A stretch of 16,530 nt of DNA from Dysgonomonas gadei ATCC BAA-286 (GCF_000213555.1 NZ_GL891990.1:43664-60193), one strand, 5' to 3'. Positions 7,695 through 14,575 are shown, numbered from the stretch's first letter. Notes: a model not told the origin generated them from the sequence alone. Numbers and translations are program-made.

Positions 7695-8273
7695 TCAGAA
7701 TTTCTTCAGTTCCTGATACAAGCGTTGTATGGGTAATCCCATAATGTTGAAATAAGACCCCGAAATATATTCCACGGCGATATAACCGATCCATTCCTGC
7801 ACACCATATGCCCCGGCCTTATCCAACGGCTTATATTTCGTTACATAATATTCTATTTCATCTTCTTCGAGCCTTGCAAATCTCACTTCGGATGAGACGC
7901 CGAATGCCTTCTGCTTATCCTTTGTTGCTACACAAACGCCTGTTACCACCGAATGCGTCTTACCCGAAAGATCGTGGAGCATTTGTTTGGCATCCTCCTC
8001 ATCAAGAGGTTTGCCATATACCTTTCCATCGAGGAGAACGATTGTGTCCGCTGTTATAAGAAGTGTATTATCCTTCATACAGGCCTTGTATGCGTTTGCT
8101 TTTTCCTTTGCGATATAGATAGCGATATCTTCTCCGTGCAGATTGTCAGGATATGATTCGTCGATATCGGGAAGCGTTTTTATTTCGTAAGCAATATCCA
8201 ACCCTGAAAGAAGTTCCTTTCTGCGAGGTGAATTGGATGCAAGTATGATCTTATATTTTGACAAATCGAGCAT
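7695..8273 (-). CDS. maf: Maf-like nucleoside triphosphate pyrophosphatase
   Basis: A 192-aa cytoplasmic house-cleaning enzyme that hydrolyses dTTP/UTP or modified pyrimidine nucleotides to the monophosphate and PPi. The Maf signatures are complete: LASNSPRRKELL (residues 11-22) for nucleotide binding, PDIDES (35-40), TADT with the catalytic-type Asp at 76, and VYGKP (85-89). Length and order match the YhdE-like dTTP/UTP group, though exact substrate preference cannot be read from sequence. Its ATG directly abuts the ogt stop codon (TGAATG, no spacer), which suggests translational coupling. Pairing a nucleotide-pool sanitizer with the alkyl-DNA repair gene ogt makes functional sense as a genome-protection module. 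Confidence 0.95.
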   Translation of the reverse strand: MLDLSKYKIILASNSPRRKELLSGLDIAYEIKTLPDIDESYPDNLHGEDIAIYIAKEKANAYKACMKDNTLLITADTIVLLDGKVYGKPLDEEDAKQMLHDLSGKTHSVVTGVCVATKDKQKAFGVSSEVRFARLEEDEIEYYVTKYKPLDKAGAYGVQEWIGYIAVEYISGSYFNIMGLPIQRLYQELKKF

Positions 8274-8738
8274 TCAGAACAAGTTTTTTTGACGGCTTTC
8301 CAATTCCAATAATTTCTTTTTCACTTCAAGGCCGTAGGCATATCCGCCCAGCTTCCCGCCTTCATTCACTACACGGTGGCAAGGAACGATTATGGCTATA
8401 TTGTTTTTCCCATTCGCGGAGCCGACAGCCCGGCACCCTTTCGGAGAGCCTATACTTATTGCTTCTTCTTTGTAGGAGACGGTTTCCCCATACGGAATAG
8501 TATTTAGATAATCCCAGGCTTTTTCTTGAAAAGAAGTCCCTTCCTGAGCCAAAGGCAAGTCGAATATTTTGCGCTCACCGGCAAAGTATTCTTTCAGTTG
8601 CGTTATAGCCTCATCAAGAACCGGAGCTAAGATCGTATCCGTTTGTTTCATTTCTGAGACAATCCGCAGAGCAGAAATAAAGCCGTTAGTCTCTTCTATT
8701 TCTATTACTCCGACGGGAGATTGTAAAAAAGCCTTCAT
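8274..8738 (-). CDS. ogt: Methylated-DNA--protein-cysteine S-methyltransferase (O6-alkylguanine repair)
   Basis: A 154-aa suicide repair protein that moves the alkyl group from O6-alkylguanine or O4-alkylthymine in DNA to its own cysteine. The active-site motif is VPCHRVV with acceptor C120. It is preceded by the DNA-binding helix-turn-helix, including the base-flipping Arg in CRAVGSANGKNN (R103 region), and by IPYGETVSY. The small N-terminal domain is Ogt-like, without the zinc-binding Ada regulatory part. The start at 8738 gives the standard N-terminus MKAFLQSPVG. This start lies inside the 3' end of glsB (53-bp overlap) at the end of a run of eight A. The stop touches the maf start. Confidence 0.96.
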   Translation of the reverse strand: MKAFLQSPVGVIEIEETNGFISALRIVSEMKQTDTILAPVLDEAITQLKEYFAGERKIFDLPLAQEGTSFQEKAWDYLNTIPYGETVSYKEEAISIGSPKGCRAVGSANGKNNIAIIVPCHRVVNEGGKLGGYAYGLEVKKKLLELESRQKNLF

Positions 8739-9750
8739 TTTTTTTCTTTGGTTTATCTTCGTATTTCGACCAACTCCAGTTTATCATCTGGCGCAGGCGT
8801 TTAAGGAAACGTTTCGACGGTTTGTCTCTCAGGTATGATTCTATATGGCGTTTCTTTTTTTCTTCCAGTATTTCATCCACATTGATAAGTATGCCCGTTT
8901 CTTCTACGTTGCCAAAAGTATCGTTTACGGCCGTACCGAATACTTTCATCTGAGGTGAAAGGCTCATATAAGCATTTACGAGTGGCGGAATGTTAAGCCC
9001 TAACCTGCGGACAGATGTATTTAAGATTTTATAATCAGCCTTAAAAGTATCCTCATCGAACAAACGAATAAGTTTCTTTTCTTCTGTTTCTATCTGAAGT
9101 GCCTGCTTCGGCCAAACCAACTTATCAGGATCGGGGAAATACTTACCCAGAAAATAAAGGATCATATCACGGGCCTGAGTATTGTAAGTATCGTACATGG
9201 TCACTTTTCCGAAAAAATATTTCATAGACGGGTCTGCCACAGACAATGCCCCCAATCCATCCCAAAGATTATCGAGTGCGAATATACCTTTCGACCCTGC
9301 AAGAGTGGACTGATATTCCAATGTGACAAATGAGCGTCCGAGCTCGAACGTATAAGGCAGGTATTCTTTTATAAACTTCTTGGAGAAATGAAACAGATGG
9401 GAGGTAGCCAGAACCGGTTCGCCATTATCATCGAAACAAATATCCGGCCCGCAGATAAAACGGTATCCTCCTATTATTTCTTCCGCGTCGGGATTCCATA
9501 CTATTAGCTGCTTGTACGGATTGTCCATTGTATCATACTCGTCAATATCGGTAGACAATCCTGTTCCTCCCCCGTAATAACGGAATGCGATCTCACGCAG
9601 ACGGCCTATTTCCAGCATCACATTAGGCGAATTGTGATGTGTGATTATATAAATCTCGTTATTCGCCTTATTGGTATGCCTCAGAAGTTTATCCTTCGTC
9701 AATTCGGCTTTTAAGAGACTTTTATCTATTGGTGAGATGATTTTTTCCAT
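8686..9750 (-). CDS. glsB: GNAT-type N-acyltransferase of glycine-lipid synthesis (GlsB, OlsB/hemolysin-like)
   Basis: A 354-aa cytoplasmic or membrane-associated acyltransferase of the OlsB-like 'hemolysin' group of the GNAT superfamily. In Bacteroides, GlsB N-acylates glycine with a 3-hydroxy fatty acid to make the monoacylated precursor of glycine lipids and serine-glycine dipeptide lipids (established for the B. thetaiotaomicron homologue). Visible landmarks are RLREIAFRYYGGGTG (50-64), the acidic DIDEYD (68-73), IVWNPDAEEIIGGYRF (83-98) and FELGRSFV (135-142), a typical strand and loop of this family. It lies 6 bp after glsA in the same orientation, the known gene pair. The C-terminal tail is Lys/Arg-rich, and its last 17 codons overlap ogt beyond an A8 run, so the true C-terminus may differ. 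Confidence 0.87.
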   Translation of the reverse strand: MEKIISPIDKSLLKAELTKDKLLRHTNKANNEIYIITHHNSPNVMLEIGRLREIAFRYYGGGTGLSTDIDEYDTMDNPYKQLIVWNPDAEEIIGGYRFICGPDICFDDNGEPVLATSHLFHFSKKFIKEYLPYTFELGRSFVTLEYQSTLAGSKGIFALDNLWDGLGALSVADPSMKYFFGKVTMYDTYNTQARDMILYFLGKYFPDPDKLVWPKQALQIETEEKKLIRLFDEDTFKADYKILNTSVRRLGLNIPPLVNAYMSLSPQMKVFGTAVNDTFGNVEETGILINVDEILEEKKKRHIESYLRDKPSKRFLKRLRQMINWSWSKYEDKPKKKNEGFFTISRRSNRNRRD

Positions 9751-9756
9751 CTAATA

Positions 9757-10587
9757 TTATCTGTTTGATTTCGCTAACTTATATGTTTTATCTTTTACAT
9801 AGCCGGCCCATTGCGAAGCGCTTTTCGAATTGTCGAAAGTTGAATACGGAATTGGCTCGCCAAATGTAATAGAAAAACTTGTATCTTTATTTTTAAACAT
9901 TTCGTCGGGCAAAAGTATCAATTCCACATTGAACTTTAGCCCTAACCGCTTTCTTATATTTGCAAATCTATAAAAGAAATTTGAATTTTTCCCATCAAAG
10001 TAGACAGGAACAACATCTCTCCTGGATTCAATGGCTTTCAGTATAAAATTCTTTTGCCACGGCAAATCGTATATCTGTCCCTTTTCCCTGCGGGAGCAAA
10101 GACCTGCGGGAAAAGTGATGATCTGATCATCGGAGTCATAAGCTTCATTCAATGTAAGGGTTGCCTGCTTCGACTGCCGGCCGTATTTATTAACCGGAAG
10201 AAAAATCGGTTGCAGATTCCGGATGAAATACAATACATCGTTTACCACATACTTTATCTTCTTATTGTACTTTTCTCCAATTATAGCCGAGAGGCAAATG
10301 CCGTCGAGCCCTCCTAACGGGTGATTGGATGCAAATATAAAACGTCTGTCTTGCGGTATATTCTCCAGCCCGTTCACCTCCAGTGTAAGATTGAAATAGC
10401 CGACTACGGCCTGCATAAAATCGACACCTTCCTTATCTGCATATATCCTGAGTATTTCATTTAACTCATCGATATGAACCTTACGCTTCAGATAATTTAT
10501 AATAAAGCGTGGTATTTTATTATAAATTTTCGGAGCTTTTTCTTCCAGTACTTTATCTAAATTCAGTATAAGTGGTTCTTGAGCCAT
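9757..10587 (-). CDS. glsA: PlsC-like O-acyltransferase of glycine-lipid synthesis (GlsA)
   Basis: A 276-aa lysophospholipid acyltransferase-family protein. In Bacteroides, GlsA adds the second acyl chain to the hydroxyl of the N-acylated glycine made by GlsB. The acyltransferase block is FIFASNHPLGGLDG with H89 and D95. The two are separated by five residues, where classic PlsC enzymes have HX4D. The second block, usually FPEGTR, here reads FPAGLCSRREKG (159-170). The later block VVPVYFDG (around 191-198) is present, as is FGEPIPY near the C-terminus. No clear membrane helix is visible, only hydrophobic stretches. It is first in the reverse-strand operon, and the start at 10587 is 23 bp from a -7 element. 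The pairing with glsB supports the glycine-lipid assignment. A generic 1-acylglycerol-3-phosphate acyltransferase is the alternative. Confidence 0.85.
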   Translation of the reverse strand: MAQEPLILNLDKVLEEKAPKIYNKIPRFIINYLKRKVHIDELNEILRIYADKEGVDFMQAVVGYFNLTLEVNGLENIPQDRRFIFASNHPLGGLDGICLSAIIGEKYNKKIKYVVNDVLYFIRNLQPIFLPVNKYGRQSKQATLTLNEAYDSDDQIITFPAGLCSRREKGQIYDLPWQKNFILKAIESRRDVVPVYFDGKNSNFFYRFANIRKRLGLKFNVELILLPDEMFKNKDTSFSITFGEPIPYSTFDNSKSASQWAGYVKDKTYKLAKSNR

Positions 10588-10609
10588 TTCTGAAAAATCA
10601 TATGAATCA

Positions 10610-10617
10610 CAAAATTA
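10610..10617 (-). promoter_or_regulatory. Candidate -7 element of the glsA operon
   Basis: The reverse strand reads TAATTTTG, matching TAnnTTTG, 23 bp upstream of the glsA ATG. A TTG lies on the same strand at 10642-10644, 24 bp away, which is somewhat farther than the usual 19-21 bp. A copy of the repeated word AAAATCAAT lies immediately upstream of it. Confidence 0.4.
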
Positions 10618-10687
10618 ATTGATTTTGAGTTATTATTACTTCAAAAAATCAATAAATAGTCATAACTGATATGTTTTAATTGATTTT
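10615..10687. promoter_or_regulatory. Three copies of ATTGATTTT/AAAATCAAT in the glsA-thioredoxin divergent region
   Basis: TTAATTGATTTT occurs exactly at 10615-10626 and 10676-10687 (61 bp apart, close to six helical turns). The inverted core AAAATCAAT lies between them at 10645-10653. The outer copies sit right next to the -7 elements of glsA and of the thioredoxin gene. This is the layout of an operator set read by one regulator. The regulator is unknown, and chance in AT-rich DNA remains possible. Confidence 0.45.
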
Positions 10688-10693
10688 ACCTAT

Positions 10694-10701
10694 TATATTT
10701 G
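10694..10701 (+). promoter_or_regulatory. Candidate -7 element of the thioredoxin gene
   Basis: TATATTTG is an exact match to TAnnTTTG, 33 bp upstream of the ATG at 10735. The -33 region is poor. Transcription from here would start around 10707, which excludes the in-frame TTG at 10699 as a start codon. Confidence 0.5.
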
Positions 10702-10734
10702 TGTTCTTATTACAAAATATATAATAATAGAATA

Positions 10735-11172
10735 ATGAAAAACAGAATATTATTTTCTATCCTCAGCATCGCATTGTTAGGCATATTCACCCTGACAAGT
10801 CTCAATGTATCGGGAGAGATTAAAGATGAACCGAAAGGAAAATCGCCTGTCGTAACATTATCCGCATCAAATTATGAGAGTGAAACTTCCAAAGGGCTCG
10901 TCTTTGTAGACTTCTGGGCAGCATGGTGTGGCCCTTGCCGCCGCATGGCTCCAATCTTGGATGAAATTGCTACGGAATACAAGGATTCTGTTAAGATAGG
11001 CAAGGTAAATGTAGACAATTACAAGAAATTCTCGATAGACAAGGGCATACAGGCATTGCCTACCATAGTCGTTTACAAAGATGGAAAAGAAGTGGACCGC
11101 ATTATGGGACTGGTATCGAAAGATAGACTGGTCGAAGTAATCAAGGAATACTCCGCAAAGAAAGCTAACTGA
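10735..11172 (+). CDS. Exported thioredoxin-fold protein (periplasmic thioredoxin)
   Basis: A 145-aa thioredoxin with an N-terminal membrane or signal segment (residues 1-26: KNR, then a long hydrophobic stretch, possible cleavage near NVSG). The protein therefore acts in the periplasm or anchored at the membrane, unlike cytoplasmic TrxA. The active site is FWAAWCGPCRRMAP with C65/C68. The buried Asp of the fold (VDF, D59) and the cis-proline loop ALPT (P109) are intact, so it should be a functional dithiol/disulfide exchange protein. It resembles the periplasmic TrxP-type thioredoxins of Bacteroides. I chose ATG 10735 because an upstream TTG in frame (10699) overlaps the promoter and would put polar residues ahead of the signal peptide. 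It is divergent from glsA, and its 3' end overlaps cvpA by 8 bp. Confidence 0.93.
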   Translation: MKNRILFSILSIALLGIFTLTSLNVSGEIKDEPKGKSPVVTLSASNYESETSKGLVFVDFWAAWCGPCRRMAPILDEIATEYKDSVKIGKVNVDNYKKFSIDKGIQALPTIVVYKDGKEVDRIMGLVSKDRLVEVIKEYSAKKAN

Positions 11173-11662
11173 TCCAGTCGAAACGCAGGTACGGAATCAC
11201 GGTCTTTGCTATTTCAGTTACAAGAGGGTAGGTATGGGATTTCTCACGCACATCCTCTTTTATTATTCGCTTATGTTGGTCAAACTCGGCCACAAGATTC
11301 AAGGCAATACTGAATACCACAATCCACTTTGCGGCACAGAACAAGGCTCCCGCCAATCGGTTCAATATAGTCATTTTCAGTGCATCCACAAAAGATTCGA
11401 GTAACTTACCTGCAAAGAACAATGCAACCAATATCGCTATGAATGCTACAATATATGAAAGAGGCCCTATTATATGGGGCGACCCATCGATCAGATTAAT
11501 AAGCCAGGGGGCGATGTATTCCGATAGTTTTCCGGCGAAGATAGCACCCAATATAATCCCTGCGAGAGAAGCGATTTGCATCACCAATCCCGAAAAGAAT
11601 CCTTTTATCAGCGTTACCAATACGAGAATTACAACTACCAGATCGAACCAGTTCAACTCCAT
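11165..11662 (-). CDS. cvpA: CvpA family inner-membrane protein
   Basis: A 165-aa protein with four predicted membrane helices (about 7-24, 28-46, 64-88 and 104-125) and a C-terminal soluble tail ending in PYLRFDWIS. The N-terminal pattern NWFDLVVVILVLVTLIKGFFSG and the second-helix pattern IASLAGIILGAIFAGKLS are characteristic of the colicin V production protein family. CvpA proteins are linked to envelope integrity and, in E. coli, to colicin V secretion. Biochemical function is not established. It lies downstream of rpmH in the same direction. The stop codon overlaps the end of the thioredoxin gene on the opposite strand, leaving no room for a terminator between them. Confidence 0.9.
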   Translation of the reverse strand: MELNWFDLVVVILVLVTLIKGFFSGLVMQIASLAGIILGAIFAGKLSEYIAPWLINLIDGSPHIIGPLSYIVAFIAILVALFFAGKLLESFVDALKMTILNRLAGALFCAAKWIVVFSIALNLVAEFDQHKRIIKEDVREKSHTYPLVTEIAKTVIPYLRFDWIS

Positions 11663-11682
11663 AAAGGTCTATCTATAAACAA

Positions 11683-11690
11683 CAAAAGTA
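11683..11690 (-). promoter_or_regulatory. Candidate -7 element for cvpA
   Basis: The reverse strand reads TACTTTTG, matching TAnnTTTG, 21 bp upstream of the cvpA ATG. No well-placed -33 TTG was found. It may be an internal promoter, or cvpA may be read through from rpmH, since I see no hairpin terminator between them. Confidence 0.3.
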
Positions 11691-11746
11691 AGAATTAATA
11701 CTAATTCCTACTTTGTTTGCCTGAGCAAAATGTCTTTTTACAAATA

Positions 11747-11899
11747 TTATTTGCTGTATTCGTCTGAAACTGAAAGTTTAGCTCTACCTTTGGCTCTACG
11801 GGCTGCAAGCACTCTACGTCCGTTTGCTGTAGCCATTCTTGAGCGAAAACCATGTTTGTTTTTTCTCTTTCTGTTTGATGGTTGAAAAGTTCTTTTCAT
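11747..11899 (-). CDS. rpmH: 50S ribosomal protein L34
   Basis: A 50-residue, very basic ribosomal protein of the large subunit. It reads MKRTFQPSNRKRKNKHGFRS followed by RMATANGRRVLAARRAKGRA and a short acidic tail KLSVSDEYSK. The pattern KRTFQPSNRKRKNKHGFR..M.T..GR.VL..RR.KGR is diagnostic for L34. Start ATG is at 11897-11899 and stop TAA at 11747-11749. In many bacteria rpmH sits beside rnpA and dnaA at the origin. Here neither is present, and it lies between folA and cvpA. It has its own promoter with well-placed -33 and -7 elements. Confidence 0.98.
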   Translation of the reverse strand: MKRTFQPSNRKRKNKHGFRSRMATANGRRVLAARRAKGRAKLSVSDEYSK

Positions 11900-11945
11900 C
11901 GCTATATATATTTTCTGTTATTATTTCTTGTTCAGTTTCGGGTTG

Positions 11946-11976
11946 CAAAAATAGGATGTTTATTTAATATAAGCAA
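11946..11976 (-). promoter_or_regulatory. Promoter of rpmH (Bacteroidetes type)
   Basis: On the reverse strand TTG (11974-11976) is followed after 20 bp by TATTTTTG (11946-11953), matching the -33 TTG and -7 TAnnTTTG elements at the expected 19-21 bp spacing. The -7 ends 46 bp before the rpmH ATG. It starts a few bases past the folA stop codon and is the best promoter match I found in the window. Confidence 0.6.
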
Positions 11977-11981
11977 GAATA

Positions 11982-12482
11982 TTAACGTTTTATTTTCTCG
12001 AAAGTTATAAAACTATATGCATATTTATGTTTCTCATCCATAGGATGATCTTCCTTCGATACTTCCACCCACAATTGAGGATCAACCAGGGGAAAGAAAG
12101 TATCGGCATCTTCGAACCTGTGATGGATGCGGGTCAGATATAGTTTGTCGGCGACATCGATAACTTCCTTGTATACAGAACCGCCGCCGATAAAGAATAT
12201 TTCAGGTTCGTCTTTACATAACGCAACAGCTTCTTCAATAGAAGAACACATCTCGCACCTGTCGAAATGTAATTCTTTATTCTTGGTAATTACAATGTTC
12301 CGTCTGTTGGGTAAAGCCCCTTTAGGCAACGACTCAAATGTTTTCCGTCCCATTATTACAGGGTGGCCATCCGTTATTTTTTTGAAATATTTCAGATCAT
12401 TAGGCAGATGACAAAGCAGGTTATTATCCTTGCCTATTGCATTTTTTTCATCCGTTGCTACTATAATGGATTTTACTGTCAT
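11982..12482 (-). CDS. folA: Dihydrofolate reductase
   Basis: A 166-aa cytoplasmic enzyme that reduces dihydrofolate to tetrahydrofolate with NADPH, required for thymidylate and purine synthesis; it is the family targeted by trimethoprim. Motifs: NAIGKDNNLLCHLPNDLKYF (14-33) with the substrate-protonating acid at D29, VIMGRKTFESLPKGALPNRRNIV (NADPH binding) and FFIGGGSVYKE (GGG loop). The position equal to the well-known Trp22 of the E. coli enzyme is Cys (C24 in LLCHLP). Start ATG 12482 lies only 3 bp after the stop of the upstream lipoprotein gene, so the two are probably cotranscribed. Length is normal. Confidence 0.97.
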   Translation of the reverse strand: MTVKSIIVATDEKNAIGKDNNLLCHLPNDLKYFKKITDGHPVIMGRKTFESLPKGALPNRRNIVITKNKELHFDRCEMCSSIEEAVALCKDEPEIFFIGGGSVYKEVIDVADKLYLTRIHHRFEDADTFFPLVDPQLWVEVSKEDHPMDEKHKYAYSFITFEKIKR

Positions 12483-12485
12483 ATT

Positions 12486-12947
12486 TTATTTTTTCTTCTT
12501 AAATCCGACAGGGATCTTCAATGTATCCGAGTCGTACATATTAATATATAAGATAACTTCTTTCTCCAAACCTTTGTGCGCAACCTGATACATATCAAGA
12601 AGTCCGCCATCATCCAATAATCCGTTTTTTGTTTTGAACCCACAACAGCTTCCCAGTCTTGTATAGGTGATCGGCTCTCCGTCCGGCCCCATCAGCGCAT
12701 TCAGAAACCGTCTTTCGTTTCTGGCGCCACTAAGGACACCACCTCCCACCATTATCGGATTCTCCTGAGTGTATCCGTATGTGGCATCATCGCTGTAAAC
12801 GTCGACCACGAAAGTTTCATTATTCAAGAGTTTTTGCTCTACATTAGGACTACCGTAAGTACCCCAGCCTTTCTTAGCCGATTGTTTCGAAGAACTACAT
12901 CCTGTCAGGATAATTAAAGCCAGAACGATAAAAAATCTAGTTTTCAT
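12486..12947 (-). CDS. Small predicted lipoprotein of unknown function
   Basis: A 153-aa protein starting MKTRFFIVLALIILTGCSSSKQ, a lipoprotein signal peptide with lipobox LTGC and acceptor C17. No Lys-Asp retention signal follows the Cys. The mature part has conserved-looking stretches DATYGYTQENPIMVGG, a double cysteine in RLGSCCGFKTKNG, and MYQVAHKGLEKEVILYINMYDSDTLKIPVGF. It ends in a Lys run. I do not recognise an enzymatic motif. Related small Bacteroidota proteins have, from memory, been labelled 2-dehydro-3-deoxyphosphooctonate aldolase, but nothing here supports that reaction. I chose the start at 12947 because the upstream in-frame Met (13016) would place 23 polar residues before the signal peptide. 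It lies between cca (85 bp) and folA (3 bp) on the same strand. Confidence 0.85.
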   Translation of the reverse strand: MKTRFFIVLALIILTGCSSSKQSAKKGWGTYGSPNVEQKLLNNETFVVDVYSDDATYGYTQENPIMVGGGVLSGARNERRFLNALMGPDGEPITYTRLGSCCGFKTKNGLLDDGGLLDMYQVAHKGLEKEVILYINMYDSDTLKIPVGFKKKK

Positions 12948-13032
12948 AATGTTGTTTCTTTTAGATTCAGGTAATTTGCTTTTCTTAATAAGAGGCAAAT
13001 TAGTAAATAAATCCACAACAAACTACGAAATT

Positions 13033-14481
13033 TTATTTCTCCTTCGGTTTTAACCCCATCTTTTTAGCTTTTGCAACCAGATATTCATAAGCGGCGTCAT
13101 ATTCATTCGATATAACACCATCAAGGATAGCGTCTTTTACAGATGATTTCAACCGACCTACTTCCACACCCGGAGCGAGTCCGAATATCTCCATAATTTC
13201 TTCGCCACCGATCGGCGGCTGAAAATTACGTACGTGGTCTTTCTCTTCTATATCCTTTAATTTATGGCGTACCAGTTCAAAGTTTCGTAAATAACGGCGT
13301 ACCTTCTCCGGATTTTTAGATGTTATATCAGCTTCGCACAACGTCATCAGGTCTTCAATGTCATCTCCGGCCTCAAACAATAAGCGGCGCACAGCCGAGT
13401 CGGTTATGTCTTCATCCACAAGTACCTGCGGACGCATATGCAATGTCACCATCTTTTGCACATACTTCATTTTCTCATTCAGGGGAAGTTTCATCCTGCG
13501 GAATATTCCCGGAATCATCTTTTCTCCTATAAAATTATGATTGTGGAAAGTCCATCCCAGCTTTTTATCAAAACGTTTGGTTGCAGGCTTGGCTATATCA
13601 TGCAGGATAGCAGACCAGCGCAACCACAGGTCGTCCGTTTTCTTCGAGATATTATCCAGAACTACCAATGTGTGATAAAAGTTGTCCTTATGCCCGACCC
13701 CCTCTTTAGTCTCAGCACCTTTGAGTGCCACTAATTCCGGAAATATAATTGCTAAGAGGCCTGTCTGGTCGAGTTGAAGAAATCCGACAGACGGTTTGGG
13801 AGACAGTACGATCTTATTTAATTCATCAATGATACGTTCGCCCGATATTATACCGATGCGGTCTTTGTTACGCGTGATGGCATCGAATGTTCCCGGCTCG
13901 ATATTGAAGCCCAGCTGTGAAGAAAAACGGATTGCCCTCATCATCCGCAACGGATCGTCGCTGAATGTAATATCCGGATCGAGAGGGGTGCGTATAATCA
14001 GGTCTTCCATATCCTTCAGCCCGTTGAACGGATCGAGTAATTCCCCGAACCTGTCTTTGTTGAGGCAAACGGCTAAAGCATTTATCGTAAAATCGCGGCG
14101 ATTCTGATCGTCTTCCAATGTTCCGTCTTCTACAACCGGCTTACGGGAATCCCGCTGGTAAGATTCGCGGCGTGCTCCTACAAATTCTATTTCGGTATCC
14201 TTGTATTTAATCTGTGCTGTCCCGAAGTTTTTGAATACAGAGAGATGGGCTTTTTTGCCTAGTGTCCTGGCCACAGCCTGAGCCAGTTCGATCCCTTTGC
14301 CTACCGTAACAATGTCTATATCCTTTGACGGGCGGTGTAAAAATATATCACGGACATATCCTCCGATAGCATAACACTCCAATTGCATATCATCTGCAAC
14401 CTGAGAAATTATTTCAAATGTTTTCCCGGAGAACTTCTTTTTCAACTCACGCTGTATTTCTATATTGTTGAGGTTTATCAT
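13033..14481 (-). CDS. cca: CCA tRNA nucleotidyltransferase / poly(A) polymerase family protein with HD domain
   Basis: A 482-aa class II nucleotidyltransferase expected to build or repair the 3' CCA end of tRNAs in the cytoplasm. Head domain: AIGGYVRDIFLHRPSKDIDI (38-57) with the metal-binding DxD at D54/D56. Then come GARRESY (about 102-108), RRDFTINALAV (128-138, ribose/base selection), DPLRMMRAIRFSSQLGF (176-192) and ERIIDELNKI (215-224). The second half holds an HD phosphohydrolase domain with H270 and HDIAKP (H294/D295), plus further His residues in TFHNHNFIGE. This HD part may carry 2'3'-cyclic phosphatase or phosphodiesterase activity. Class II sequences do not separate CCA-adding from poly(A) enzymes reliably, but no separate cca is seen. 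It leads the cca-lipoprotein-folA run. Confidence 0.94.
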   Translation of the reverse strand: MINLNNIEIQRELKKKFSGKTFEIISQVADDMQLECYAIGGYVRDIFLHRPSKDIDIVTVGKGIELAQAVARTLGKKAHLSVFKNFGTAQIKYKDTEIEFVGARRESYQRDSRKPVVEDGTLEDDQNRRDFTINALAVCLNKDRFGELLDPFNGLKDMEDLIIRTPLDPDITFSDDPLRMMRAIRFSSQLGFNIEPGTFDAITRNKDRIGIISGERIIDELNKIVLSPKPSVGFLQLDQTGLLAIIFPELVALKGAETKEGVGHKDNFYHTLVVLDNISKKTDDLWLRWSAILHDIAKPATKRFDKKLGWTFHNHNFIGEKMIPGIFRRMKLPLNEKMKYVQKMVTLHMRPQVLVDEDITDSAVRRLLFEAGDDIEDLMTLCEADITSKNPEKVRRYLRNFELVRHKLKDIEEKDHVRNFQPPIGGEEIMEIFGLAPGVEVGRLKSSVKDAILDGVISNEYDAAYEYLVAKAKKMGLKPKEK

Positions 14482-14575
14482 TTCAATTTTACTGCATAAC
14501 TCTCTTTGACCAACGGAGTAATCTATTTAAGTAATAAATCTCACAATTGCTCTGATTTCGAGAGGTTAGAAAGTG

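Noticed and set aside
12948..13016. Upstream Met at 13016 extending the small lipoprotein by 23 residues
   Set aside because: The extension is polar and would bury the lipoprotein signal peptide, whose Met at 12947 gives a perfect N-terminus and lipobox.
13320..14107. Forward-strand frames inside cca (60-103 codons)
   Set aside because: They are antisense to a continuous, motif-complete enzyme gene and have no homology signal.
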